Shown: in pieces, positions 19,966 to 28,130 of the stretch
Layout of the letters: each line of letters starts with the position of its first letter
Numbering within the stretch: position 1 is the first letter of the stretch
NCBI GenBank assembly: GCA_947631575.1
Contig: CANRLW010000004.1
Coordinates: 30,584 to 94,583, forward strand
Direction of reading: 5' to 3'
Origin: an uncultured Clostridia bacterium
Lineage (GTDB): Bacteria > Bacillota > Clostridia > Oscillospirales > Ruminococcaceae
DNA length: 64,000 bases
Notes under the pieces: generated by a model
Database searches by the model: none
Told to the model about the DNA's origin: nothing
The model's input: the letters and a program-made list of their open reading frames with translations, nothing else
Program-made: the position numbers and the translations under genes

Positions 19966-20364
19966 ATGAAAAGATTAACTCAGATCATTTCGGTCGTAAG
20001 TCTTTTGATAGCCGCAGTGGCTTTGATCTTTAATTTCCAGGTGCTTTTTGGAAGAAGTTATTTTATTAGATTTGCAATTTTTTCAACGATACGAAGTGGC
20101 GACATGATGGGCTTTTTAGGAAATCTCCTGGGACTTCTTCTTACGTCTTTCGCATTCGCTGCAATGGGAATCTACGGCGTTATGCTGACGATTTTTAACA
20201 AGGAAAAGGCAAGAAAGCCCGCTCTTATATCGGGAATATGTGTAACACTTCTTGCGCTTGTTTCTCTGTTCTTCAGCTTTCACAATAATTTCAACATAGG
20301 CGATATTCTTATAGTTCTCTTCCCTGCTGCGTTTACATTTTGCGTGATACAAACGGCAAAATAA
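19966..20364 (+). CDS. Small membrane protein
   Basis: 132-aa ORF with hydrophobic TM segments between argD and argF. Confidence 0.6.
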   Translation: MKRLTQIISVVSLLIAAVALIFNFQVLFGRSYFIRFAIFSTIRSGDMMGFLGNLLGLLLTSFAFAAMGIYGVMLTIFNKEKARKPALISGICVTLLALVSLFFSFHNNFNIGDILIVLFPAAFTFCVIQTAK

Positions 20365-20390
20365 ATAAAAAACTGAAAGGAATTTTTATA

Positions 20391-21302
20391 ATGAAACATT
20401 TATTGAAACTGCTCGATCTGAGCACTGAGGAGATAATTGACATACTTAATCTTGCGGATCAGCTCAAATACGAGCAAAAGCACGGTATCCCTCACAACAT
20501 TTTAAAGGGTATGACGCTGGGAATGATCTTCCAGAAGGCGTCTACAAGAACTCGTGTTTCTTTTGAAACGGGAATGTATCAGCTTGGCGGAAACGCGCTG
20601 TTCCTTTCTTCAAAGGAACTTCAGATAGGGCGTGGAGAGCCTGTTCAGGATACGGCTCGTGTTCTCTCGCGCTATCTAAACGGAATTATGATAAGAACGT
20701 TTGAACAGTCCGAGGTAGAAAATCTTGCGGAATTTGGTTCTATTCCTATAATAAACGGACTGACGGATTTTTGTCATCCTTGCCAGGTACTTGCTGATTT
20801 ACAGACGATACGCGAATACAAAAACAAGCTCGAGGGTCTGAACTTCTGCTATATAGGCGACGGAAACAATATGGCAAATTCTCTGACGGTAGGTTGTCTT
20901 AAAGTGGGAATGAACGTTACTCTCGCCTGCCCAGAGGGTTATTATCCCGATGAAAAAGTACTTGATTTTACAAGGGATTATGAAAACTTTAAGATCGTAA
21001 ACAGTCCTGTAGAGGCTGCCGCTGACGCGGACGTACTTTATACTGACGTATGGGCGTCTATGGGAATGGAAGACGAAGTAGAAAAACGCAGGATAGCGTT
21101 TAAGGGATATCAGATAAACGACGATGTTATGGCATCGGCAAAATCCGACGCAATAGTTATGCACTGTCTGCCCGCACACCGTGAAGAAGAAATAACTTCA
21201 AAGGTATTTGAACAGCACGCAAAGGAGATCTTTGACGAGGCTGAAAACCGTCTGCACGCACAAAAAGCCGTTATGGTAAGGCTTATGGCAAACGAGGGGT
21301 AA
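20391..21302 (+). CDS. argF: Ornithine carbamoyltransferase
   Basis: FQKASTRTRVSFE, NGLTDFCHPCQVLADL, MHCLPAHREEEI. Confidence 0.95.
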   Translation: MKHLLKLLDLSTEEIIDILNLADQLKYEQKHGIPHNILKGMTLGMIFQKASTRTRVSFETGMYQLGGNALFLSSKELQIGRGEPVQDTARVLSRYLNGIMIRTFEQSEVENLAEFGSIPIINGLTDFCHPCQVLADLQTIREYKNKLEGLNFCYIGDGNNMANSLTVGCLKVGMNVTLACPEGYYPDEKVLDFTRDYENFKIVNSPVEAAADADVLYTDVWASMGMEDEVEKRRIAFKGYQINDDVMASAKSDAIVMHCLPAHREEEITSKVFEQHAKEIFDEAENRLHAQKAVMVRLMANEG

Positions 21303-21384
21303 TGCTTTCAGGACAATAGGCATGTTTCCTGAATAAAAGAAAGATTGATACGGCATATAAATCGGAATTTGAGAGGTTCAGTTT

Positions 21385-21578
21385 ATGATTGAAAAATGTG
21401 AAAAATGCGGCGGCGAGTTAATTGAGGGCGTAATGGCATTACGCATGGAATGTGTTTTTATCCTAAAGGAGAGATAAATAAGATCAAACCGAAAAGAAGT
21501 CCCATTATCTGCTACTGCTGTACGAATTGCGGGCATATTCAGAATTTTAAAGCAGTTGAACTTGATAAATTAAAATAA
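21385..21578 (+). pseudogene. Small zinc-ribbon protein split by a single-base frameshift
   Basis: MIEKCEKCGGELIEGVMALRMECVF continues in another frame as YPKGEINKIKPKRSPIICYCCTNCGHIQNFKAVELDKLK*; shift lies at a T5 tract and one extra T would restore the frame. Confidence 0.6.
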
Positions 21579-21636
21579 CGGGCAATATTTAAAATCAGCT
21601 CAATAAATGATTTTCTGTATTTCAGATAATTAACAT

Positions 21637-21666
21637 CACCGAACGATTTGTTCGGTGAATTTTTTA
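21637..21666 (+). terminator. Intrinsic terminator-like hairpin
   Basis: CACCGAAC GATTT GTTCGGTG followed by AATTTTTT. Confidence 0.7.
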
Positions 21667-21843
21667 CTTTAATTTTGAAATCAAACTTGATATTATTCTC
21701 TTTTTTTCATCGGAAGTGTATCCGTAAATTGCCTTGCGGACAGTGTAAACAAACAGCTTGTCGGTTTCGGATCTCAGTCTTTTTAAAATAATTTCATCGG
21801 AAATATGTACCACTGTGCTAATTTTCTTTAAATTATCCGTCAT
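21664..21843 (-). CDS. 59-aa uncharacterised protein divergent from recombinase
   Basis: MTDNLKKISTVVHISDEIILKRLRSETDKLFVYTVRKAIYGYTSDEKKRIISSLISKLK*; AAGGGGGC RBS-like upstream. Confidence 0.6.
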   Translation of the reverse strand: MTDNLKKISTVVHISDEIILKRLRSETDKLFVYTVRKAIYGYTSDEKKRIISSLISKLK

Positions 21844-21921
21844 ACTTAATGCCCCCTTGAAAGTATATTATGACAGTGGACTTGTACAAGATTACGAGTT
21901 ATTTTAAGAAAGAGGGGTATT

Positions 21922-23511
21922 ATGAAAATTGCAGTCTATTCGAGAAAATCAAAGTTTACGGGAAAGGGAGAAAGCATTGAAAATCAAGTTTCGCTCTGCC
22001 GTGAATATATCAAAGCGCATATTTCCGAAGTGCGCGACAGCGACATAAGAATTTTCGAGGACGAGGGCTTTTCAGCCAAAAACCTCGACAGACCACGCTT
22101 TAAGGAAATGATGAAAATTGAAAACGAACAGCCGTTTGATTATATCATAGTTTACAGGCTTGACAGAATAAGCAGGAATGTCGGCGATTTCGCAAATCTT
22201 ATCGAAAAGCTGAACGAGCAAAAAACGAGTTTCGTATGCATTAAAGAACAATTTGACACTTCAACGCCCATGGGTCGCGCTATGATGAACATTTCCGCGG
22301 TATTCGCACAGCTTGAACGGGAAACTATCGCAGAGCGCATACGCGACAACATTGTTCTTCTGGCAAGAACAGGACGTTGGCTAGGAGGAGTCACGCCACT
22401 TGGATTTACGGGAGAAAAGCTTGAAATAAAGGACGCTGAAGGAAAACGGCGTTTTGTATACAAGCTGTCGCCTGTTAAGGAAGAAATATCAAGGGTAAAG
22501 ACGATTTACGAAAAGTTTCTTGAATTTCATTCGCTGACTAAAACAACATCATGGCTTATTGCAAACGGAATTAAGTCGCGCGGAGGAAATGACTTTCGCA
22601 CAAGGGCGGTAAGAGATATACTGAAAAATCCCGTTTACTGCACGGCAGATGAAAATTCGCTTTCGTATTTTAAAGAGCTTGGGTGCGATGTTTGCTTTAC
22701 AAAAGATGAAATAAGCGGAAAGCGCGGAATAATGCCGTTTTGCAGGACAACTCAAAGCGGAAAGAAAACCCGCAGGACTTCTCCCGATGAATGGATAATT
22801 GCCCTTGGAAAGCACAAGGGAATAATAAACTCGGAGGAATGGATAAAAACTCAGAGTTTGCTGGGGCAAAACACTTCAAAATCGTTTTACAAGCCGTCAA
22901 GAAACAATGTTGCAATTTTCACGGGACTTGTAAAATGCGGAAAATGCGGGCATAATATGCGTCCTCGCATAACTTCAAGAAATACCGGTAATACCGGGAG
23001 GTTTTCGTATATGTGCGAGTACAAGGAACGCTCTCACAAAACGAAATGCGATATGAAAAACGTATGCGGAAACGAACTTGATAAAATAGTGTGCGGGGAA
23101 ATATTGAAACTTGTGAAATTTGACAATTCGGTAAAGCATGAACTTAGCCTTTTGATAAAAAACATTCCCGAAACAGACAACTCGCCTGAAATCAAAAAGC
23201 AGATAGCGCACAAAGAAAAAGAAATTTCAAAACTTATGCGCGCTTTTGCAGACTCGGACAATACAACTTTCGGATATGCTGAAAACGAGATAAAAAATCT
23301 TGGAAATGAAATAAAACTGCTTAATGAAGAACTTTCGCGAATTGAAATCAAGAAATCCGATAATTTGAACGTTGAGGCTGTTGCTGAAGAATTGTTGAAA
23401 TTCAGCGATAGATTTGACGAATTGACGGTGGTTGAAAAGCGGGAGTTTGTAAATAAGGTTGTTGAAAAAATCATTTGGGACGGCGAAATAATACATATTT
23501 ATCTAAAATAA
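21922..23511 (+). CDS. Large serine recombinase (SpoIVCA/skin-type)
   Basis: Resolvase N-terminus MKIAVYSRKSKFTGKGESIENQ, YRLDRISRNVGDF, FDTSTPMGRAMMNISAVFAQLERETIAERI; zinc ribbon CGKCGHNMRPR..YMCEYKERSHKTKC; C-terminal coiled coil. Confidence 0.93.
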   Translation: MKIAVYSRKSKFTGKGESIENQVSLCREYIKAHISEVRDSDIRIFEDEGFSAKNLDRPRFKEMMKIENEQPFDYIIVYRLDRISRNVGDFANLIEKLNEQKTSFVCIKEQFDTSTPMGRAMMNISAVFAQLERETIAERIRDNIVLLARTGRWLGGVTPLGFTGEKLEIKDAEGKRRFVYKLSPVKEEISRVKTIYEKFLEFHSLTKTTSWLIANGIKSRGGNDFRTRAVRDILKNPVYCTADENSLSYFKELGCDVCFTKDEISGKRGIMPFCRTTQSGKKTRRTSPDEWIIALGKHKGIINSEEWIKTQSLLGQNTSKSFYKPSRNNVAIFTGLVKCGKCGHNMRPRITSRNTGNTGRFSYMCEYKERSHKTKCDMKNVCGNELDKIVCGEILKLVKFDNSVKHELSLLIKNIPETDNSPEIKKQIAHKEKEISKLMRAFADSDNTTFGYAENEIKNLGNEIKLLNEELSRIEIKKSDNLNVEAVAEELLKFSDRFDELTVVEKREFVNKVVEKIIWDGEIIHIYLK

Positions 23512-23512
23512 T

Positions 23513-23541
23513 TGTCAACTTTTTTATTGCATAGGTTGACA
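23513..23541. promoter_or_regulatory. Candidate BirA operator overlapping the birA -35
   Basis: Inverted repeat TGTCAAC-N15-GTTGACA just after the recombinase stop; right arm contains the TTGACA -35. Confidence 0.55.
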
Positions 23542-23564
23542 TTCTGTTTTTCAGATGCTATAAT
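23536..23564 (+). promoter_or_regulatory. Consensus sigma-A promoter for birA-bioY-bioB
   Basis: TTGACA-N17-TATAAT, perfect match. Confidence 0.85.
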
Positions 23565-23597
23565 TGTATACGAAGAAAACTAAAGAGGTATACGATC

Positions 23598-24584
23598 TTG
23601 ACTATAAAAGAACAAGTCCTTGAACTTCTCGAAGAAAACCGAAACAAATTCATTTCGGGCGAATATATCGCAAAGAAACTTTACTGCACCAGAGGAGCGG
23701 TCTGGAAATCAATAAAATCGCTTAGAAATGACGGATTTGAAATAAACGCCGTTACTAATCGCGGGTATCAGCTAGGCGACAGCGGCGATGTCCTTAGCAA
23801 ATCAGGCATATGCCGTTATTTAAAAAATAACTGTAATATCATTCTGCTGAAGACAGTTGGTTCAACAAATGCATATCTTCATGAGCTTGCTATAAAAGGC
23901 GAAAAAGAAGGAACTATGATGATAGCGTCCGAGCAAACAAACGGTTATGGACGGCGCGGACGAAGTTTCTTCTCCCCTGCCGATACAGGACTTTATTTAA
24001 GTATATTGCTGCGCCCGAAATTCTCTGCAAAGGAGTCGGTTAAAATAACTGCTGCCGCAGCGGTCGCTGCCTGCGTTTCGATAGAAAATGTAACAGGGAT
24101 AAAAACCGACATAAAATGGGTGAACGACATTTTTTCCGACGGGAAAAAAGTTGCAGGGATATCTACTGTAGCGGCGGTAAACATTGAAAACGGAATGTTT
24201 GACCACGTTGTCATAGGCATAGGGATAAACGTTTATTATCCGAAAGACGGTTTTCCGACCGAGATTTCGGACATTGCGGGCGCGCTGCTGAAAGAAAACA
24301 TTCCGAATATCAAAAACAAATTAGCAGCCGAATTTTATGACAGATTTACGGAGATTTACGAACAACTTCCCGAATGTGGCGGGCTTAGTGAATACAAAAA
24401 GCGGCTTATGTGGCAGGGAGAGCAGATCAATATTTACTCTGGCGCTGACAATGAAACGATTACGCCCGCGGTATTGCTCGGAGTTGACGATAATTTTGCC
24501 CTTAAAGTCAGATATGAAAACGGCAAGGAAGATGTAATTTATTCGGGCGAGATAAGTATAAGGAGAAAAAATGACAAAAGCTAA
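23598..24584 (+). CDS. birA: Bifunctional biotin-[acetyl-CoA-carboxylase] ligase / biotin operon repressor
   Basis: N-terminal winged HTH (SGEYIAKKLYCTRGAVWKSIKSL), GSTNAYLHE, GYGRRGRSFFSP, KWVNDI; TTG start. Confidence 0.93.
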   Translation: MTIKEQVLELLEENRNKFISGEYIAKKLYCTRGAVWKSIKSLRNDGFEINAVTNRGYQLGDSGDVLSKSGICRYLKNNCNIILLKTVGSTNAYLHELAIKGEKEGTMMIASEQTNGYGRRGRSFFSPADTGLYLSILLRPKFSAKESVKITAAAAVAACVSIENVTGIKTDIKWVNDIFSDGKKVAGISTVAAVNIENGMFDHVVIGIGINVYYPKDGFPTEISDIAGALLKENIPNIKNKLAAEFYDRFTEIYEQLPECGGLSEYKKRLMWQGEQINIYSGADNETITPAVLLGVDDNFALKVRYENGKEDVIYSGEISIRRKNDKS

Positions 24585-25152
24585 AAGTAAAACAGTTATG
24601 ATCTGCATGTGCGCGATCTTTGCCGCGCTTATTGCTATAGGAGCATTTATAAGAATACCTATCCCCTACATAAACGTTACACTCCAGGTGTTTTTCGTGG
24701 CTCTAGCGGGTATGCTCCTCGGAGGAAAATTCGGCGCATTGAGTGTCGTTGTTTACATTATGCTGGGACTTATCGGCATTCCGATATTTACGGAGGGAGG
24801 AGGATTTTTCTATATACTTAAACCTACCTTCGGATATATGATAGGTTTTATTATAGGTGCTTATGTAACAGGAAAAATTGCAAACGCCGCAACTAATCCG
24901 TCAATAAAGCGGCTTTTTATTGCTGACCTTATAGGCATTTTGATAATTTACGCATTTGGGGTAGTTTATTTTTACATGGCGTCTAATCTTTGGGTTGGCG
25001 AAGGCGGCATTAGTATAGGAGATTGTTTATTATATTGCTTTGTACTTCTTTTCCCTAAAGACCTTGCTATAAGCGTAATAGCCGTATTTATCTCAAAGCG
25101 CCTTATACCTATAGTTAGGAAATATCATCAGGAGGCTGACAAAAATGATTGA
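24571..25152 (+). CDS. bioY: Biotin transporter BioY
   Basis: ALIAIGAFIRIPIPYINVTLQVFFVALAGMLLG...YIMLGLIGIPIFTEGGG. Confidence 0.92.
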   Translation: MTKAKSKTVMICMCAIFAALIAIGAFIRIPIPYINVTLQVFFVALAGMLLGGKFGALSVVVYIMLGLIGIPIFTEGGGFFYILKPTFGYMIGFIIGAYVTGKIANAATNPSIKRLFIADLIGILIIYAFGVVYFYMASNLWVGEGGISIGDCLLYCFVLLFPKDLAISVIAVFISKRLIPIVRKYHQEADKND

Positions 25153-26134
25153 TGAGCTGAAAGAAAAGATACTTAACGGAGAAAATGTCACAAGAGAAGA
25201 GGCGGTTTCGCTTATTCATGCTCCGCTAGGAGAGCTTTGCATAGCAGCGAATGAAATAAGGCAGAAATTGTGCGGAAATGTTTTTGATATGTGTACTATC
25301 ATAAACGGGAAAAGCGGTTGCTGTTCTGAAAACTGCAAATATTGTGCTCAGTCTTCTCGCAGCAAAGCTAAACACGATGAATACCCGCTGCTTGATACAA
25401 AGGAGATCGTAAAGCACGCACTGTACAACTATGAACGAGGGATATTGAGGTTTTCTATAGTATGTTCGGGTAAAAAACTTTCGGACAGTGAGGTTGACAG
25501 CCTTTGCGAAAGTGTACGTGAAATAAAAAAATCTTGTCCAATATCCGTATGCGTTTCGGCGGGGCTGCTCGATGAGAATAATTTCCGAAAGCTGAAAGAT
25601 GCAGGCGTTACGCGCATTCATAATAATCTTGAAACATCACGAAGATTTTTCCCTAAAATATGCACAACTCACACGTTTGACGACAAGCTGAAAACTATAA
25701 TTGCCGCAAAGAACGCGGGTCTTGAGGTATGCAGCGGCGGCATTATGGGAATAGGCGAAACACCGGAAGACAGGATAGATATGGCGCTTACTTTGCGAGA
25801 GCTTGGCATTAAATCAGTTCCCGTAAATATATTAAACCCTATAATCGGAACGCCGTTCGAAAGCTACAAAATAATGACCGAAGAAGAGGCAGCTCGGATA
25901 GTTGCTATTTTTAGATTTATTTTGCCGAGTGCGCAAATTCGGCTTGCAGGAGGCAGAGGACTTTTGAGCGATATGGGAAAAACGCTTTTACTTTCCGGCG
26001 CAAACGCCGCAATATCAGGAGATATGCTGACCACAAGCGGAGTTTCTGTTGAAAACGATATGAAAACAACAAAGGAACTTGGGTATGCTGTAAAGTTTAA
26101 TGATAAAGAAAATGTTTCCGTAGGGGTGTTATAG
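25145..26134 (+). CDS. bioB: Biotin synthase
   Basis: Radical SAM: GCCSENCKYCAQSS, SAGLLDENNFRKLKDAGVTRIHNNLETS, GGIMGIGET, LAGGRG. Confidence 0.93.
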   Translation: MIDELKEKILNGENVTREEAVSLIHAPLGELCIAANEIRQKLCGNVFDMCTIINGKSGCCSENCKYCAQSSRSKAKHDEYPLLDTKEIVKHALYNYERGILRFSIVCSGKKLSDSEVDSLCESVREIKKSCPISVCVSAGLLDENNFRKLKDAGVTRIHNNLETSRRFFPKICTTHTFDDKLKTIIAAKNAGLEVCSGGIMGIGETPEDRIDMALTLRELGIKSVPVNILNPIIGTPFESYKIMTEEEAARIVAIFRFILPSAQIRLAGGRGLLSDMGKTLLLSGANAAISGDMLTTSGVSVENDMKTTKELGYAVKFNDKENVSVGVL

Positions 26135-26486
26135 GATTATCAATACATCTGGATGCATATGTGGAAAATTTGTTGTTCTTTGCGGGGTCAAATGTTTCTG
26201 CGGCGCGTATCAGACCAATAGTTCCTATTGAAACAAGGTCGTCTATATCGGAAAAATCGGGATACTTTTTGTTTACGATATACGCAACGAGCCTCAGATT
26301 ATGAACTATCAGCTTATCGCGTGCTTTCTTTTTCTCTTCCTCGGTGCATTCAGGAGAAACCATTGTTTTAAGACAGCGTTGTTCTTCTTTTGCGGAAAGC
26401 TGTTTGGGAAAGTTATTTTTTCCCTCAAAATGCAGTCCGAAAAACAAAATGTTTTCAAGCGCAAGTTTTACTATAAGCCAGATCAT
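26097..26486 (-). pseudogene. sigK: Pro-sigma-K N-terminal fragment (117 sigma residues plus 12 junction-derived), interrupted at the skin site
   Basis: Pro-sequence, NNFPKQLSAKEEQ, HNLRLVAYIVNKKY...DIDDLVSIGTIGLIRAAETFDPAKNNKFSTYASRCIDN, then PITPLRKHFLYH*; rest of region 2 and regions 3-4 absent. Confidence 0.88.
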
Positions 26487-26513
26487 AGAATGTTCCTTTC
26501 GTGTTTTTGATTT

Positions 26514-26543
26514 ATTCTATTATATTGCGCTTGTTTAATATTC
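26514..26543 (-). promoter_or_regulatory. Candidate sigma-E promoter of sigK
   Basis: Minus strand GAATATT-N15-AATAGAAT; -35 fits recalled KMATATT 7/7, -10 fits CATACAHT 6/8. Confidence 0.5.
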
Positions 26544-26591
26544 GTGTTGGCAGGCTTTCTATAAAGCCCGAATTTGACTTTTTATATAGAT

Positions 26592-26623
26592 TAAAGCGGA
26601 CAGGCTCAGACCCGTCCGCTTTA
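26592..26623 (-). terminator. Hairpin downstream of histidine kinase gene
   Basis: TAAAGCGGAC-N12-GTCCGCTTTA perfect 10-bp stem; weak T tract. Confidence 0.55.
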
Positions 26624-26629
26624 GTTTAT

Positions 26630-28129
26630 TTACTGTTTTTTCTGGTTCTTATCCGACTTATCAAACATATGCTTTTTGGGCATTTCGGGAGAAGTTTCCG
26701 AATATTCCGGAACTTCAAACCAGAACTTACTTCCCTTTCCAAGGCTGCTTTCAGCGCCGTATTTAAAGCCGTGCTGTTCAAGTATGCTCTTTACTATGGA
26801 AAGTCCTATACCGCTACCCATTTTAGCCCGCTTATGAGTAGAAGAACGCTCGCTCACTTTATAATACCTATCCCAGATATACGGCAGATTTTCGGGCGAA
26901 ATTCCTTCTCCGTGATCTTCGACCTCAAACCGCACAATTCCGTTTTGTATCCTGAAAAGTCTAACTATTATTATATTGTCCTCTCCGACATAAGTGACAG
27001 CGTTGTTTATAAGATTGTATATAACCTGGTCGAGCTTTGTTACATCGGCGTATATCCGTATATTATCTTCCGCCTGCAATTCAATGGAAATTCCTTCGTT
27101 AATTCTTATGACTTCAAAACGTGATACAACTTCAGATAGATTGTCTGACAGATCGAACGTTTCCATATTAAGCTCGGAAACGCCCGCCTGTAACTTTGAA
27201 AGGTCGAGTATGTCCGTTACAAGAGAAGAAAGTCTGTCCGTTTCATCTATAATAACTTTAAGGTGTTTTTCGCGTTTTTCGGGATTATCTCCCGATATAT
27301 CGCGTATCATTTCTGCATAAGCCTTTATCATAGTCAAAGGAGTACGAAGATCGTGAGAAATGTTCGACATAAGCTCACGTCGCAGATCATCGGATTTTGC
27401 TATTTCCTTTGAGGCATCAGAGAGCGTTCCTGCAAGTTGCTTTATTTCGTCATAATCACGTTTACCTATTTTTACGTCAAATTTTCCCTGTGAAAGACTT
27501 TTTGCGGAATTGTTTATCCTTATTATCGGCTCTGATATCTTGTTTGAGAAAAAAGCCGACATAAAGATAGTAAGGATCATTATCAAAAATCCGACTATAT
27601 AGAATTGGCTCTGGAATATTTGTACTGTCGTACCTATAGGCTGAAGATAATTGAATATAAAAATATAAGAATCGGGAGAATTTTTATCGCCACCGAGATA
27701 ACTCCCAAGCATCAGAACGAAATTGTTTTCCTGTTCATCGCGGAAGGTTTTGTATATCAAACCCGACTCCGATTTTTTTACGCTTTCTATAAAATCATTT
27801 TTTGAAATTATTGACAACGAATGGCTGCCACCAAGTCTGTTTATGATATAAGTGGTACCGTCCTCATAGATGATCTCAATAAACATCTTCTTGTCGGTCG
27901 CCTGTTTTACTACAATGTTCTGCATATGATAACTTATATACGACTCATCATCTTCGCTCCATTCGGAACTAATTTCAGCAAGCGTTTCGCTTATTTCATA
28001 TCGTTTCATCCAGCCGTAATACAGTGGAAACATAGCGATAAGAAAAATATAAGTAAAAGCCAGCATCGCAAGGACGATAATTTCAAATCTCGCCCAGACG
28101 CGAACTTTTATGCTACGGAAAAAATTCAT
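26630..28129 (-). CDS. Sensor histidine kinase
   Basis: HAMP, SHDLRTPLTMIKAYAEMI H-box, NLINNAVTYV, GSGIGLSIVKSI. Confidence 0.92.
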   Translation of the reverse strand: MNFFRSIKVRVWARFEIIVLAMLAFTYIFLIAMFPLYYGWMKRYEISETLAEISSEWSEDDESYISYHMQNIVVKQATDKKMFIEIIYEDGTTYIINRLGGSHSLSIISKNDFIESVKKSESGLIYKTFRDEQENNFVLMLGSYLGGDKNSPDSYIFIFNYLQPIGTTVQIFQSQFYIVGFLIMILTIFMSAFFSNKISEPIIRINNSAKSLSQGKFDVKIGKRDYDEIKQLAGTLSDASKEIAKSDDLRRELMSNISHDLRTPLTMIKAYAEMIRDISGDNPEKREKHLKVIIDETDRLSSLVTDILDLSKLQAGVSELNMETFDLSDNLSEVVSRFEVIRINEGISIELQAEDNIRIYADVTKLDQVIYNLINNAVTYVGEDNIIIVRLFRIQNGIVRFEVEDHGEGISPENLPYIWDRYYKVSERSSTHKRAKMGSGIGLSIVKSILEQHGFKYGAESSLGKGSKFWFEVPEYSETSPEMPKKHMFDKSDKNQKKQ

Positions 28130-28130
28130 T

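Noticed and set aside
21303-21370. TTCAGGA...TCCTGAA dyad after argF as arg operon terminator
   Set aside because: Short stem, long loop and no T tract; the hairpin at 21637 is a better terminator.
21844-21921. Sigma-E-like promoter before the recombinase (GTATATT-N13-TGTACAAG)
   Set aside because: Spacer too short and several mismatches; too weak to list as a feature, though worth testing if the element is shown to excise.
26136-26500. Reading the sigK fragment as an intact short sigma factor
   Set aside because: It ends inside region 2 and has no region 4; the last 12 residues do not match any sigma-factor sequence I know.
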